A stretch of 64,000 nt of DNA from Geodermatophilus obscurus DSM 43160 (lineage in GTDB: Bacteria; Actinomycetota; Actinomycetes; Mycobacteriales; Geodermatophilaceae): contig NC_013757.1 of the NCBI RefSeq assembly GCF_000025345.1, forward strand, positions 1,302,001 through 1,366,000, read 5' to 3'. How positions within the stretch are numbered: position 1 is the stretch's first letter; the number at the start of each line of letters is the position of its first letter. The position numbers and the translations under genes are program-made. Below the pieces are notes generated by a model, which was not told where the DNA came from, did not search any database, and saw nothing but the letters and a program-made list of their open reading frames with translations. Below are positions 27,022 through 36,217 of the stretch, piece after piece.

Positions 27022-27354
27022 ATGACGAGCTCGACCCTGACCCGCATGCGCACCCGCATCCCCTCCGCCCTCCTCGTGGCCGTCGGCCTGGCGGCCGGCT
27101 TCGGCGTCGCGCAGGGCACCGGGATCCGCGCCCTCGGCGGTGCGGTCTTCGCCCTCGGCGGGCTCGGCGCAGCCTGGCTGTGGGTCGAGCGCCGCGGCTG
27201 GGCGGTCGCCCTGGGACTGGGTGCGCTCTACATCGGCGCCTTCGTGCTCGCGCACGTCCTCGCGCTGGGCGTCGGGATGGCGTCCTGGCTGGCGGTGGCC
27301 CTGGTGACGCTGACTGCTGCCGGCACCACCTACGCGGTGGCCGACCGCGGCTGA
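27022..27354 (+). CDS. Small membrane protein of unknown function
   Basis: 110-residue protein with three to four predicted transmembrane helices (SALLVAVGLAAGFGVAQG, ALGGAVFALGGLGAAWLW, WAVALGLGALYIGAFVLAHV, MASWLAVALVTLTAAGTTY). A short basic N-terminus (TLTRMRTRI) fits inside-positive topology. I do not recognise a named family, though small helical proteins of this kind are common in actinobacteria. The next gene on the same strand starts 15 bp after its stop and also encodes a membrane protein, so they are probably cotranscribed. No function is proposed. Confidence 0.75.
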   Translation: MTSSTLTRMRTRIPSALLVAVGLAAGFGVAQGTGIRALGGAVFALGGLGAAWLWVERRGWAVALGLGALYIGAFVLAHVLALGVGMASWLAVALVTLTAAGTTYAVADRG

Positions 27355-27369
27355 CACCCCCGCGGGGGG

Positions 27370-27933
27370 ATGGTGCGCCGGGCGGTCATCGGCCAGGCTG
27401 ACGGCGTGCCGACGCCCGGGGACCGCAGCTGGACGCCGGGGGACCTGTGGTCGGCCGCCTTCGGCGGTGCCTTCTTCGGCCCGGGGATGCAGGCGGCCGA
27501 CGTCCTCGTGGCCGGCGAGGCGTGGAGCTGGGCCGAGGCCGCCCTGCGCAGCGCCTTCTTCGGCATCTGCATGGCCCTGGCCGCGATGGCGTACCTGCGC
27601 TTCTCGGCCCGCGTCCGGGAGCGGGCGGCCGTGGAGCGGGCCGTGTCGGCGGGCGCGCTCCCATGGGATGCCGGTGCGGAGTGGGTCGGCCGGTTGGCGG
27701 CCGAGCGACGGCGGCTGCGCTCGGACCTCGTCGGCGCGCCGCTGGTCTCCGCCGGCGTGGCAGTGCTGGTCGCGGCGGCAGCCCTGCAGCCGGAGGGGCC
27801 CGGCGGGTGGGGCTGGCTCTACGCCGTCGGCCTGGTGCTGACCGGCGGCCTCCTGGCGGTGCGAGGGCGCCGCCGGCTGCAGACCGCCGACCGGCTCCTG
27901 GCCGGGCTCGAGGAGCGCCCCGCCCACGCGTGA
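27370..27933 (+). CDS. Membrane protein of unknown function
   Basis: 187-residue protein. The N-terminal part (DLWSAAFGGAFFGPGMQAAD, AALRSAFFGICMALAAMAYLRF) and a second pair of hydrophobic segments (LVGAPLVSAGVAVLVAAAAL, GWLYAVGLVLTGGLLAV) predict about four helices, separated by an Arg/Glu-rich amphipathic stretch (FSARVRERAAVERAVSAG through AAERRRLRSDL) that probably lies in the cytoplasm. No named family recognised. It starts 15 bp after the previous membrane gene; GTG 27406 is an alternative start. A dispersed palindrome follows (27981-28033). Confidence 0.7.
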   Translation: MVRRAVIGQADGVPTPGDRSWTPGDLWSAAFGGAFFGPGMQAADVLVAGEAWSWAEAALRSAFFGICMALAAMAYLRFSARVRERAAVERAVSAGALPWDAGAEWVGRLAAERRRLRSDLVGAPLVSAGVAVLVAAAALQPEGPGGWGWLYAVGLVLTGGLLAVRGRRRLQTADRLLAGLEERPAHA

Positions 27934-27980
27934 GCCTGCTCACGGATCACCGGCCGGCCCCCGGCAGGGTCCCGCCGCAG

Positions 27981-28033
27981 GCCCGTCCCGAGGCTCGCCC
28001 CGAGCGCGCGAGGGGTGAGGAGGACGGGGTCCT
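27981..28033. repeat. Dispersed palindromic element, copy D (reverse orientation)
   Basis: GCCCGTCCCGAGGCTCGCCC to GAGGAGGACGGGGTCC; the reverse complement closely matches copies C and F. It lies between the membrane gene pair and typA. Confidence 0.65.
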
Positions 28034-28170
28034 TCACCGGAGGGGGCAGGGGGTCCTTCTACTACCATGGGAAGGTCGCCGGGCCGGCGGCTGTTGACCC
28101 TGGTGTCTGGGCGCTCCGCAACAGAGACGGACGCGCCGACCCCCTGATCTCCCCCGAGGTGCCCTCCCGC

Positions 28171-30060
<1,890 letters not shown>

Positions 30061-30064
30061 AAGT

Positions 30065-30118
30065 GGACCCCGTCCTCCCCACCGCTCGCACGCTCGCGGC
30101 GGTGCCCTGGACGGGGCC
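30065..30118. repeat. Dispersed palindromic element, copy E
   Basis: Arms GGACCCCGTCC and GGACGGGGCC around a CGCTCGCACGCTCGCGGCG core, directly after the typA stop. Confidence 0.65.
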
Positions 30119-30139
30119 GGGGAGCGTCGCAGCGAGCGC

Positions 30140-30175
30140 TGCGAGCGGGGAGCGGACCGCGGCGCGGAGCCGGGC
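30140..30175. repeat. Second short repeat type (GCGGACCGCGGCGCGGA)
   Basis: GAGCGGACCGCGGCGCGGA here also occurs near 4428-4447, after the broken DASS transporter, each time preceded by a GCGAGCG-rich stretch. Confidence 0.5.
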
Positions 30176-30195
30176 CGGGAGCGAGGCCTGGGAGA

Positions 30196-30247
30196 GGAAC
30201 CCCGTCCTCACCCCTCGCAGGCTCGGGGCGAGCCTCGGGACGGGGCC
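30196..30247. repeat. Dispersed palindromic element, copy F
   Basis: Nearly identical to copy C, with CTCACCCCTCGCAGGCTCGG in the centre. It is the second copy in the typA-epimerase gap; no gene was recognised in 30061-30495. Confidence 0.65.
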
Positions 30248-30495
30248 AGCGGTGGGCCCCTGCAGCGGCACCGCTCGGGAGGCCTCGTCCGGTGTGTCCG
30301 GGCGGGGCCTCTCGCGTGTCGTGAGGCAGGGTGCGCGGGTCCGTTGACACCGTTTGCCGGGCCTCCCTAGCGTCTGGCGGCGTTCTGGGGTCGCACCACG
30401 GGGAGCCGAGCGCACGCCGTCCCAGGGGCGGGCTCGGCAGCGGTCCTGCCGCCGAGCGACCACGCCGGTGGCCCGCCACGGACACCGGAGTACCC

Positions 30496-31740
30496 ATGCC
30501 CGGACACCCGCAGCCCGCTCCGCTCCCTCCCTCCACGAGGCGGTCGCGCCGGCGCCGCCGCTCGCTGGTTGCCGTCCTCGGCGCCGGCCTGCTGACCGGT
30601 GGCCTCGCCGCACCGGCGGGCGCGGCCGACGACCGGGACAGGGACGGCGGTGGTCCGAGCACGAGCGTCGAGCCCTTCGGTGCCACCCCCGACGGCACCG
30701 CGGTCGAGCGCTGGACCCTCAGCAACGGCGACACGACGATGCGCGTGCTGACCTTCGGCGGCGTTATCCAGACCCTGGAGGTGCCCGACGCCGAGGGGGA
30801 GGTCGAGAACGTCGTGCTGGGCTTCGCGGACCTCGAGGGGTACGTGTCCGAGGACGACCCCTACTTCGGCTCGCTCATCGGCCGCTACGGCAACCGCATC
30901 GCCGAGGGCCGCTTCACCCTCGACGGCGCGACCTACCAGCTGCCGCTCAACGACGGTCCCAACACCCTGCACGGCGGGACCGTGGGCTTCTCCGAGCGCA
31001 TCTGGACCGCCACCGACGTCAGCGACGACGACGTCGCCGCCCTGCAGCTGCGGCTGGTCAGCGAGGACGGCGACCAGGGCTTCCCCGGCACGCTCACCAC
31101 GACGGTCACCTACCGGCTGGACGCCGGGTCGCGGCTGACCGTGCACTACCAGGCCACGACCGACGCGCCTACCGTGGTCAACCTGACCCAGCACACCTAC
31201 TGGAACCTGGCCGGCGAGGGTTCCGGGGACGTCTACGACCACGAGCTGCAGCTCAACGCCGGCGGCTTCACCCCGGTCGACGAGACGCTCATCCCGACCG
31301 GCGAGGTCGCCCCGGTGGAGGACACGCCGTTCGACTTCCGCGAGCCCACGCCGATCGGCGCGCGCATCCGCGTGGCCGACCAGCAGCTGCTCTACGGGCA
31401 GGGCTACGACCACAACTGGGCGCTGGACCGCGAGGACGACGGCGCGCGGGAGGGCTCGGACAGCGAGGACGCCCTGGAGGAGGCGGCCGTGCTGCACGAC
31501 CCGGACAGCGGCCGGACGCTGACCATCTCCACGACCGAACCGGGCATCCAGTTCTACTCGGGCAACTTCCTCGACGGCACGCTCGTGGGCACCGGCGGCG
31601 GGGTCTACCGGCAGGGCGACGGGCTGGCGCTGGAGACCCAGCACTTCCCGGACTCGCCGAACCAGCCGGAGTTCCCCTCGACGGTGCTGCGCCCGGGCGA
31701 GGTGTACGACAGCACGACGGTGTTCGAGCTGACCTCCTGA
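30496..31740 (+). CDS. Secreted aldose 1-epimerase (mutarotase)
   Basis: 414-residue protein with an Arg-rich N-terminus and hydrophobic signal segment (SLVAVLGAGLLTGGLAAPAG; cleavage near AGA-ADD). The domain is complete: RYGNRIAEGRF, LNDGPNTLHGG, the catalytic His in NLTQHTYWNLAG, GYDHNWAL, and the catalytic Glu in LALETQHFPDSPNQP followed by LRPGEVY. It would interconvert alpha and beta anomers of aldoses outside the membrane. An acidic insertion (REDDGAREGSDSEDALEE) is unusual. ATG 30496 has CCGGAG upstream. No sugar-utilisation gene is adjacent. Confidence 0.93.
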   Translation: MPGHPQPAPLPPSTRRSRRRRRSLVAVLGAGLLTGGLAAPAGAADDRDRDGGGPSTSVEPFGATPDGTAVERWTLSNGDTTMRVLTFGGVIQTLEVPDAEGEVENVVLGFADLEGYVSEDDPYFGSLIGRYGNRIAEGRFTLDGATYQLPLNDGPNTLHGGTVGFSERIWTATDVSDDDVAALQLRLVSEDGDQGFPGTLTTTVTYRLDAGSRLTVHYQATTDAPTVVNLTQHTYWNLAGEGSGDVYDHELQLNAGGFTPVDETLIPTGEVAPVEDTPFDFREPTPIGARIRVADQQLLYGQGYDHNWALDREDDGAREGSDSEDALEEAAVLHDPDSGRTLTISTTEPGIQFYSGNFLDGTLVGTGGGVYRQGDGLALETQHFPDSPNQPEFPSTVLRPGEVYDSTTVFELTS

Positions 31741-31746
31741 GGCTCC

Positions 31747-31783
31747 CGGCGCCCCCGCGGACGCGAGGTACGTGGGGGCGCCG
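31747..31783 (+). terminator. Hairpin after aldose epimerase
   Basis: CGGCGCCCCC (31747-31756) pairs with GGGGGCGCCG (31774-31783), a 10-bp GC-only stem six bases after the stop codon. Confidence 0.6.
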
Positions 31784-31928
31784 TCACCGGTCCATGACCC
31801 GAAGTGACGGCGGGCCGGGGGGCGCCGACCCGCCCGCGACGCGCTCACCGGGACCCGCCCCCTCGGCTGCCTACGTTCTCCTCGGGGCCGTGTAGGCGGG
31901 CCCGGGGATCGACGAGGAGGCGACGCTG

Positions 31929-32429
31929 ATGAGGACCACCCGGCACACGCTGGCGGCCGAGGGACACCGCGGCGGGATCGACGTCCGGGTGAGCCTGCGC
32001 AGCGACGCGGGGTCCGGCGAACAGGCGTTCGACGGTGCCTGGTTCCCGCGCAGCCGCGACCTCGCCGTCGAGCTGCCCGAGCTGGTCGCCGCGCTGGACA
32101 AGCGGGGCCTGCGCATCGAGCGCTTCACCTATCCGCTCGACGCCTGGTCCCCCGCGCCGCGCAAGGTCGTCGTCGGCGGGCGGGTGGTGCGCACCGGCGG
32201 ATTCCGCAGCATGGACGACGGCGTGGTGTGCCTGACCTGGGCGGGCGGCACGCGGCGCGCCGACCTGCTCGTCGTCCCTCCGGAGACTGACGTCATCACC
32301 GGCGCCCGGGCGCTGCGGCTGTGCACCCGCCGCGGCCTGCCGCGCTCGCCGCAGATGGTGCTGGCCGCCGCCCGCTCCACCCCGCTGCCGCAGGTCCCGG
32401 TCGGGTCGCCCTACGACCGGGCGGTCTGA
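31929..32429 (+). CDS. DUF5994 family protein
   Basis: 166-residue soluble protein matching the actinobacterial DUF5994 pattern: FDGAWFPRSRDLAVELPELV, then IERFTYPLDAWSPAPRKVVV, GGRVVRTGGFR, LLVVPPETD and a C-terminal helix. Function of the family is unknown. The start ATG follows GAGGAGG at eight bases. It stands alone between the secreted epimerase and a repeat copy. No catalytic motif is apparent. Confidence 0.8.
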   Translation: MRTTRHTLAAEGHRGGIDVRVSLRSDAGSGEQAFDGAWFPRSRDLAVELPELVAALDKRGLRIERFTYPLDAWSPAPRKVVVGGRVVRTGGFRSMDDGVVCLTWAGGTRRADLLVVPPETDVITGARALRLCTRRGLPRSPQMVLAAARSTPLPQVPVGSPYDRAV

Positions 32430-32433
32430 GAAA

Positions 32434-32487
32434 GGACCCCGTCCTCCTCATCCCTCGCAGGCTCGCGACGAGCCTCTGGACGGGGCC
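32434..32487. repeat. Dispersed palindromic element, copy G
   Basis: Arms GGACCCCGTCC and GGACGGGGCC around CTCGCAGGCTCGCGACGAGC, five bases after the DUF5994 stop. Confidence 0.65.
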
Positions 32488-32585
32488 GGCCCGGCGCGGG
32501 GCCCTGCAGGGTGGCCGTTCCGGTCTGCCGCCGCCGACAGCGAAGAGGCTGGACGGCGGGGAGCGGCTGGGCTGGGCTGACGGGC

Positions 32586-33569
32586 ATGCGACTGCTCGTC
32601 CTCGGTGGCACCCACTTCCTCGGCCGGCACGTGGTGGCGGCGGCCCTCGACCGCGGCCACGACGTGGCGACCTTCACCCGGGGCGTCTCCGGGGAGCCGC
32701 CCGCCGGCGTGCGCGCGTTGCACGGCGACCGGGACGACCCCGCCGCGCTGCCGGCCGCGCTCCACGGCTGGATGCCCGAGATCGTCGTCGACACGTCCTG
32801 CCAGACCCGGGTGGCCGCCCGCAACGCCGCGGCCGTGCTGAGCGGCGTCCGCGGGTACGCCTTCGTCAGCAGCCTCAACGCCTACGCGAACTGGCCGCCT
32901 GGCCCGATCGGCCCCGAGGACGGCGAGCCGACCTGGGAGACCGACGAGGACGAGTACGGGCCGGTCAAGGCCTACGCCGAGCGCGAGATCCGGGCCGTGG
33001 TGCCGGGCCGCTTCCTCACCGCGCGGGCGGGGCTGATCGTCGGTCCGGACGACCGGGTGGACCGGCTGGGCTGGTGGCTGCGGCGGGTGGCACGCGGCGG
33101 GCGGGTCGTCGTCCCGGCGGAGGGGTGGGACCAGCCGATCGCCGCCGTCGACGTCCGCGACCTCGCCGGGTGGCTGGTGGCGATGGCCGAGCAGGGCGTG
33201 TCCGGCGCGGTGAACGCCACCGGCCCGACCGGCATGACCACCCTCGGTGGCCTGCTCGACCTCTGCCGCGAGGTCACCGGCGGCGACGCGGAGTGGGCAC
33301 CGGTGCCGGAGGCCGACCTGCTGGCGGCCGGGGTCGAGCCGTGGCTGCACCTGCCGCTGTGGCTGCCGGCCGAGGTGGCCCGCACCGCCTGGGACGTCGA
33401 CACCACCCGGGCGCGCGAGCTCGGGCTGCCCAGCCGGCCGCTGGGGCGAACCGTCGCCGACACCTGGGCCTGGCTGCAAGGCGTCGACGAGCTGCCGCCC
33501 CCGCCGCACGGCCTGTCCCGTCCCGGACTGCCCGCCGACCTCGAGGCCGCGGTCCTGACGCGAGGCTGA
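32586..33569 (+). CDS. NAD-dependent epimerase/dehydratase (extended SDR)
   Basis: 327-residue Rossmann protein. The nucleotide motif is LVLGGTHFLGRHVV at the N-terminus; FVSSLNAYANW and YGPVKAYAER provide the Ser and the YxxxK region of extended or atypical SDRs. Other parts are IVVDTSCQTRVAARN, ARAGLIVGPDD and IAAVDVRDLAGWLV. In actinobacteria such proteins are annotated as reductases or epimerases of unknown substrate. It starts at an ATG after a repeat copy and ends at an exceptionally strong bidirectional hairpin (33574-33613). It is convergent with the TauE gene. Confidence 0.88.
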   Translation: MRLLVLGGTHFLGRHVVAAALDRGHDVATFTRGVSGEPPAGVRALHGDRDDPAALPAALHGWMPEIVVDTSCQTRVAARNAAAVLSGVRGYAFVSSLNAYANWPPGPIGPEDGEPTWETDEDEYGPVKAYAEREIRAVVPGRFLTARAGLIVGPDDRVDRLGWWLRRVARGGRVVVPAEGWDQPIAAVDVRDLAGWLVAMAEQGVSGAVNATGPTGMTTLGGLLDLCREVTGGDAEWAPVPEADLLAAGVEPWLHLPLWLPAEVARTAWDVDTTRARELGLPSRPLGRTVADTWAWLQGVDELPPPPHGLSRPGLPADLEAAVLTRG

Positions 33570-33573
33570 ACGG

Positions 33574-33613
33574 CGAGGGGCCCCGCCCGGCAGCAGCCGG
33601 GCGGGGCCCCTCG
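33574..33613. terminator. 18-bp perfect hairpin, bidirectional terminator
   Basis: CGAGGGGCCCCGCCCGGC (33574-33591), loop AGCA, GCCGGGCGGGGCCCCTCG (33596-33613), exactly between two convergent genes. Confidence 0.85.
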
Positions 33614-33630
33614 TCAGCGCCTGCCGGCGC

Positions 33631-34632
33631 TCAATCCCGCGGGTCGATGGGCCGGCCTGCCGTGACGTCGCGCCGCAGGTCGGCGGCGTCCGCGCCGTCG
33701 GCCGGGAGCGTGATCTCGTCGTGCGTCCGCGCCGCCTCGGCCGCCAGGGCGTCGGCGGACTCCAGCGCGCGGTCCTTGCGGTACTCGCGGAACGAGTGGA
33801 CGACGGCCGCGGCCCAGACGGCGTAGATGACGGCGTAGACGGCGTAGCGGACCGGGTCGGAGGCGTCGATCCAGTCGCTGCGCAGCAGGGTGCGGGTGTT
33901 GGTCAGCACGATCATGCCGCCGACCAGCGAGCCGAGCATGCGGGGCGGGACGTGCCGCACGAGCCACGCGGCGAGCGGTGCGGCGACGAGCCCGCCGGCG
34001 AGCAGCCCGAGCGCCCAGGTGGCGTCGACGCCCTGGGAGCCCAGCGCGACGAGGAAGCCGAGGCTCGCGGCCACGGCGATGAGGAACTCGGAGGTGTCGA
34101 TCGAGCCGATGACCTTGCGCGGTTCCATCCGCCCGCTGGCCAGCAGGGCCGGGGTGCCCACCGGGCCCCAGCCACCGCCACCGGTCGCGTCGACGAAGCC
34201 GGCCACGAGGCCGAGCGGGCCGAGGAAGCGCTTGCGGACCGGCTTGCCCAGGTGCCGGCGGTCGATCCCCCGGAGGGTGAAGCGCACGAGCAGGTAGATG
34301 CCGAGAGAGACCAGGATCAGCGACATGACCGGGGCGGCGACCTCGGTCGAGAGGTTGGAGAGCACGTTCGCACCGATGAAGGCGCCGACCGCACCGGGGA
34401 CGCCGACCTTGGCGACGACCTTCCAGTCGACGTTGCCGAACTTCCAGTGCGCGAGGCCGGACATCAGGCTGGTGCCGATCTCGGCGAAGTGCACGGTGGC
34501 CGACGCGGCGGCCGGGTTGGTGCCGATGGCGAGCAGCAGGGTGGTCGACGTGACGCCGTAGGCCATGCCGAGGCTGCCGTCCACGAGCTGCGCTCCGAGG
34601 CCCACGAGGGCGAGCAGGACGAGGGTCTTCAC
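33631..34632 (-). CDS. TauE/SafE family sulfite/anion exporter
   Basis: 333-residue membrane protein with about eight hydrophobic helices. The TauE signature segments are present: LVDGSLGMAYGVTSTTLLL near the start, TVHFAEIGTSLMSGLAHWKFG, GAFIGANVLS, GLVAGFVDATGGGGWGPVG and KVIGSIDTSEFL. It would export sulfite, sulfoacetate or a related organosulfur anion. A short hydrophilic tail follows the last helix. Just upstream on the same strand is a 27-residue Cys-rich leader peptide (34728-34811), of the type found ahead of sulfur-metabolism genes in actinobacteria, which suggests cysteine- or sulfur-responsive attenuation. Confidence 0.92.
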   Translation of the reverse strand: MKTLVLLALVGLGAQLVDGSLGMAYGVTSTTLLLAIGTNPAAASATVHFAEIGTSLMSGLAHWKFGNVDWKVVAKVGVPGAVGAFIGANVLSNLSTEVAAPVMSLILVSLGIYLLVRFTLRGIDRRHLGKPVRKRFLGPLGLVAGFVDATGGGGWGPVGTPALLASGRMEPRKVIGSIDTSEFLIAVAASLGFLVALGSQGVDATWALGLLAGGLVAAPLAAWLVRHVPPRMLGSLVGGMIVLTNTRTLLRSDWIDASDPVRYAVYAVIYAVWAAAVVHSFREYRKDRALESADALAAEAARTHDEITLPADGADAADLRRDVTAGRPIDPRD

Positions 34633-34727
34633 GGGCTGGTCTCCGGATCCGGGGAGGGCCGCGGGCGCGCCGAGAGGCGCAGCGCAGCGCGGTAGGAGGT
34701 GCGAGGGGGTGCGCGGAGCGCGGGAGG

Positions 34728-34811
34728 TCAGCAGCCCGGACAGCAGGCGGTGCAGACGCGCAGCAGGTCGACGTGGATCCGCCCCACGAGGAGCACCGTC
34801 GTCGCCGCCAC
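34728..34811 (-). CDS. Cys-rich sulfur leader peptide upstream of tauE-like gene
   Basis: 27-residue ORF from GTG 34811 ending in GRIHVDLLRVCTACCPGC (four cysteines in the last nine residues). The RxHVDLxRVxxAxC pattern is that of short actinobacterial putative leader peptides located before sulfur and cysteine genes. A promoter (-35 TTGGGC, 18-bp spacer, -10 TAGACA) would start transcription at or beside the GTG, so it is probably leaderless; there is no Shine-Dalgarno. Ribosome pausing at the Cys cluster would report cysteine supply to the exporter gene 95 bp downstream. Family match is from memory; the mechanism is inference. Confidence 0.7.
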   Translation of the reverse strand: MAATTVLLVGRIHVDLLRVCTACCPGC

Positions 34812-34818
34812 GTCGGAA

Positions 34819-34848
34819 TGTCTACCAGATCGATGGACATATGCCCAA
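34819..34848 (-). promoter_or_regulatory. Promoter of the leader peptide-tauE transcript
   Basis: Minus strand TTGGGC (34843-34848), 18 bp, TAGACA (34819-34824), seven bases before GTG 34811. Confidence 0.5.
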
Positions 34849-34873
34849 AGCGCGTCCCGGCCCGTGGGACTGC

Positions 34874-34931
34874 CGGCCCCCTTGCCGGGTCCCGTCACGA
34901 GCTTGCGAGTGGCGGGGGGCAAGGGGGCCCC
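34874..34931. repeat. Dispersed palindromic element, divergent copy J
   Basis: Arms GGCCCCCTTGCC and GGGCAAGGGGGCC with a CACGAGCTTGCGAGTG core, just past the stop codon of the minus-strand sigma factor gene. Confidence 0.5.
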
Positions 34932-34934
34932 TTC

Positions 34935-35492
34935 TCAGGCGCGCGCGACCGTCGCGTCGTCCTCGCCCAGGGCCTCCACCAGGTCGGCCCGGGCCCGCGC
35001 CACCCGGGACCGGATGGTGCCCACCGGGCAGCCGGCGACCTCCGCGGCCTCCGCGTAGGGCAGCCCCAGCAGCTGGGTGAGCACGAAGGCCTCGCGGCGG
35101 TCGGGCGAGAGCCGGGCCAGCAGGTCGGCGACCGCGGCGCCCTCGCCCACCCGGTCCCCGTCGTTCCCGGCGCCGAGGGCCTCGAGGTCGGCGTCCTCCC
35201 GCACGAGGGTGAGCCGGCGGCGCCGGCGGGACCGGACGGCGTCGGCGCACACCCGCCGGGCGATCGACAGCAGCCAGGTGCGCAGCGAGGAGCGGCCCTC
35301 GAAGCGGTGCAGGGACCCGAAGGCGCGCAGGTAGGTCTCCTGCGTGAGGTCGTCGGCGGACTGCCGGTCCCCGAGGGCCGCGCACAGCCGCCAGACGTCG
35401 GACTGGGTGGCGCGCACGAGGGCCGCCGCGGCGAGGGGGTCCCCGTCGACGGCGGCAGCCGCCAGCCGCTCCAGGTCGTCCACGTGTCCCAT
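34935..35492 (-). CDS. ECF sigma factor
   Basis: 185-residue RNA polymerase sigma factor of the extracytoplasmic-function type. Region 2 is visible as DVWRLCAALGDRQSADDLTQETYLRAFGSLHRF (DLTQETYLRAF core, then RSSLRTWLLSIARRVCAD), a short linker, and region 4 as LSPDRREAFVLTQLLGL, YAEAAEVAGCPVGTIRSRVARARADL. It is divergent from a zinc-finger anti-sigma gene that heads the copper operon, a typical sigma/anti-sigma layout, although here the pair is divergent rather than cotranscribed. It probably directs transcription from the GGAACC-N16-CGAC promoter in the 77-bp gap. Confidence 0.93.
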   Translation of the reverse strand: MGHVDDLERLAAAAVDGDPLAAAALVRATQSDVWRLCAALGDRQSADDLTQETYLRAFGSLHRFEGRSSLRTWLLSIARRVCADAVRSRRRRRLTLVREDADLEALGAGNDGDRVGEGAAVADLLARLSPDRREAFVLTQLLGLPYAEAAEVAGCPVGTIRSRVARARADLVEALGEDDATVARA

Positions 35493-35534
35493 CCTCCCCG
35501 CTGGACCGTCCCGGGGGCGTCACCCGAAACGAGG

Positions 35535-35560
35535 GGAACCAACCGGCCCCGGAGGACGAC
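35535..35560 (+). promoter_or_regulatory. ECF-type promoter for the copper operon
   Basis: GGAACC (35535-35540), 16-bp spacer, CGAC (35557-35560), nine bases before the anti-sigma ATG. It resembles GGAAC/CGTC ECF promoters. Autoregulation is inferred. Confidence 0.45.
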
Positions 35561-35569
35561 CACCCCATC

Positions 35570-36217
35570 ATGCAGTGCACCCCGTACCGCGAGGCGGTCT
35601 CCGCCCGGCTCGACGGCGAGTCGCCCGGCCTGCCCGCCGGCGAGCTCGACGCGCACCTGGACGCGTGTCCTGCCTGCGCTGCCTGGGCCCGCCAGGCCGA
35701 GCTGGTCACCCGCCGCGCCCGGCTCGCCCCCGCGCCTGCTGTGCCGGATCTCACCGCGACGGTCCTGGCCGCGCTGCCCCGCGAGCTACCGGGCACGGCG
35801 GCGGCCGCCCGCGCCCGGCTGGCCACCGCCGCGCTGCGGCTGGCCCTGCTCGCCGCAGGCGTCGCGCAGGCGGCGCTCGCCTGGCCGTCGCTCGTCGCCG
35901 GCACCGGCGCCATGAGCGCGCCGGTGCACATGGCCCACGAGAGCGGCGTCTGGAACCTGGGCACCGCCGCGGCCTTCCTCGCCGTGGCGGCCGCCCCCCG
36001 GCTGGCCGCCGGTGCGCTGCCCTTCCTCGGCACGGTGGCCGTGCTGCTCGCCGTCCTCACCGTCGCCGACCTGCGGGCCGGGCACGTGGCCGCCGACCGT
36101 GCAGCCGCCCACCTGCTGCTGCTCGCCGGGGTCGCGCTGGTGGCCACCGTCGCCTGGCGGGGACGCCAGCGTCGCTCCGCCCTGCCCGCGGTCCGCCGTG
36201 AGCGGGTGCCGGCGTGA
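35570..36217 (+). CDS. Membrane anti-sigma factor with zinc-finger (zf-HC2) N-terminus
   Basis: 215-residue protein. The N-terminus has the ZAS zinc-binding pattern in HLDACPACAAWARQAELV (His-x3-Cys-x2-Cys), after CTPYREAVSARLDGE. The rest contains four hydrophobic segments (ALRLALLAAGVAQAALAW, NLGTAAAFLAVAAAPRLAAG, LPFLGTVAVLLAVLTVADL, AAHLLLLAGVALVATVAW). It would bind the divergently encoded ECF sigma factor at the membrane and release it on a signal, possibly copper or redox, judging from the operon it heads. Its TGA overlaps the GTG of the CopC-CopD gene, so the whole operon is translationally coupled from here. Confidence 0.88.
   Translation: MQCTPYREAVSARLDGESPGLPAGELDAHLDACPACAAWARQAELVTRRARLAPAPAVPDLTATVLAALPRELPGTAAAARARLATAALRLALLAAGVAQAALAWPSLVAGTGAMSAPVHMAHESGVWNLGTAAAFLAVAAAPRLAAGALPFLGTVAVLLAVLTVADLRAGHVAADRAAAHLLLLAGVALVATVAWRGRQRRSALPAVRRERVPA

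Noticed and set aside
28094-28130. TTGACC as the -35 of a typA promoter
   Set aside because: No acceptable -10 lies 16-19 bp downstream.
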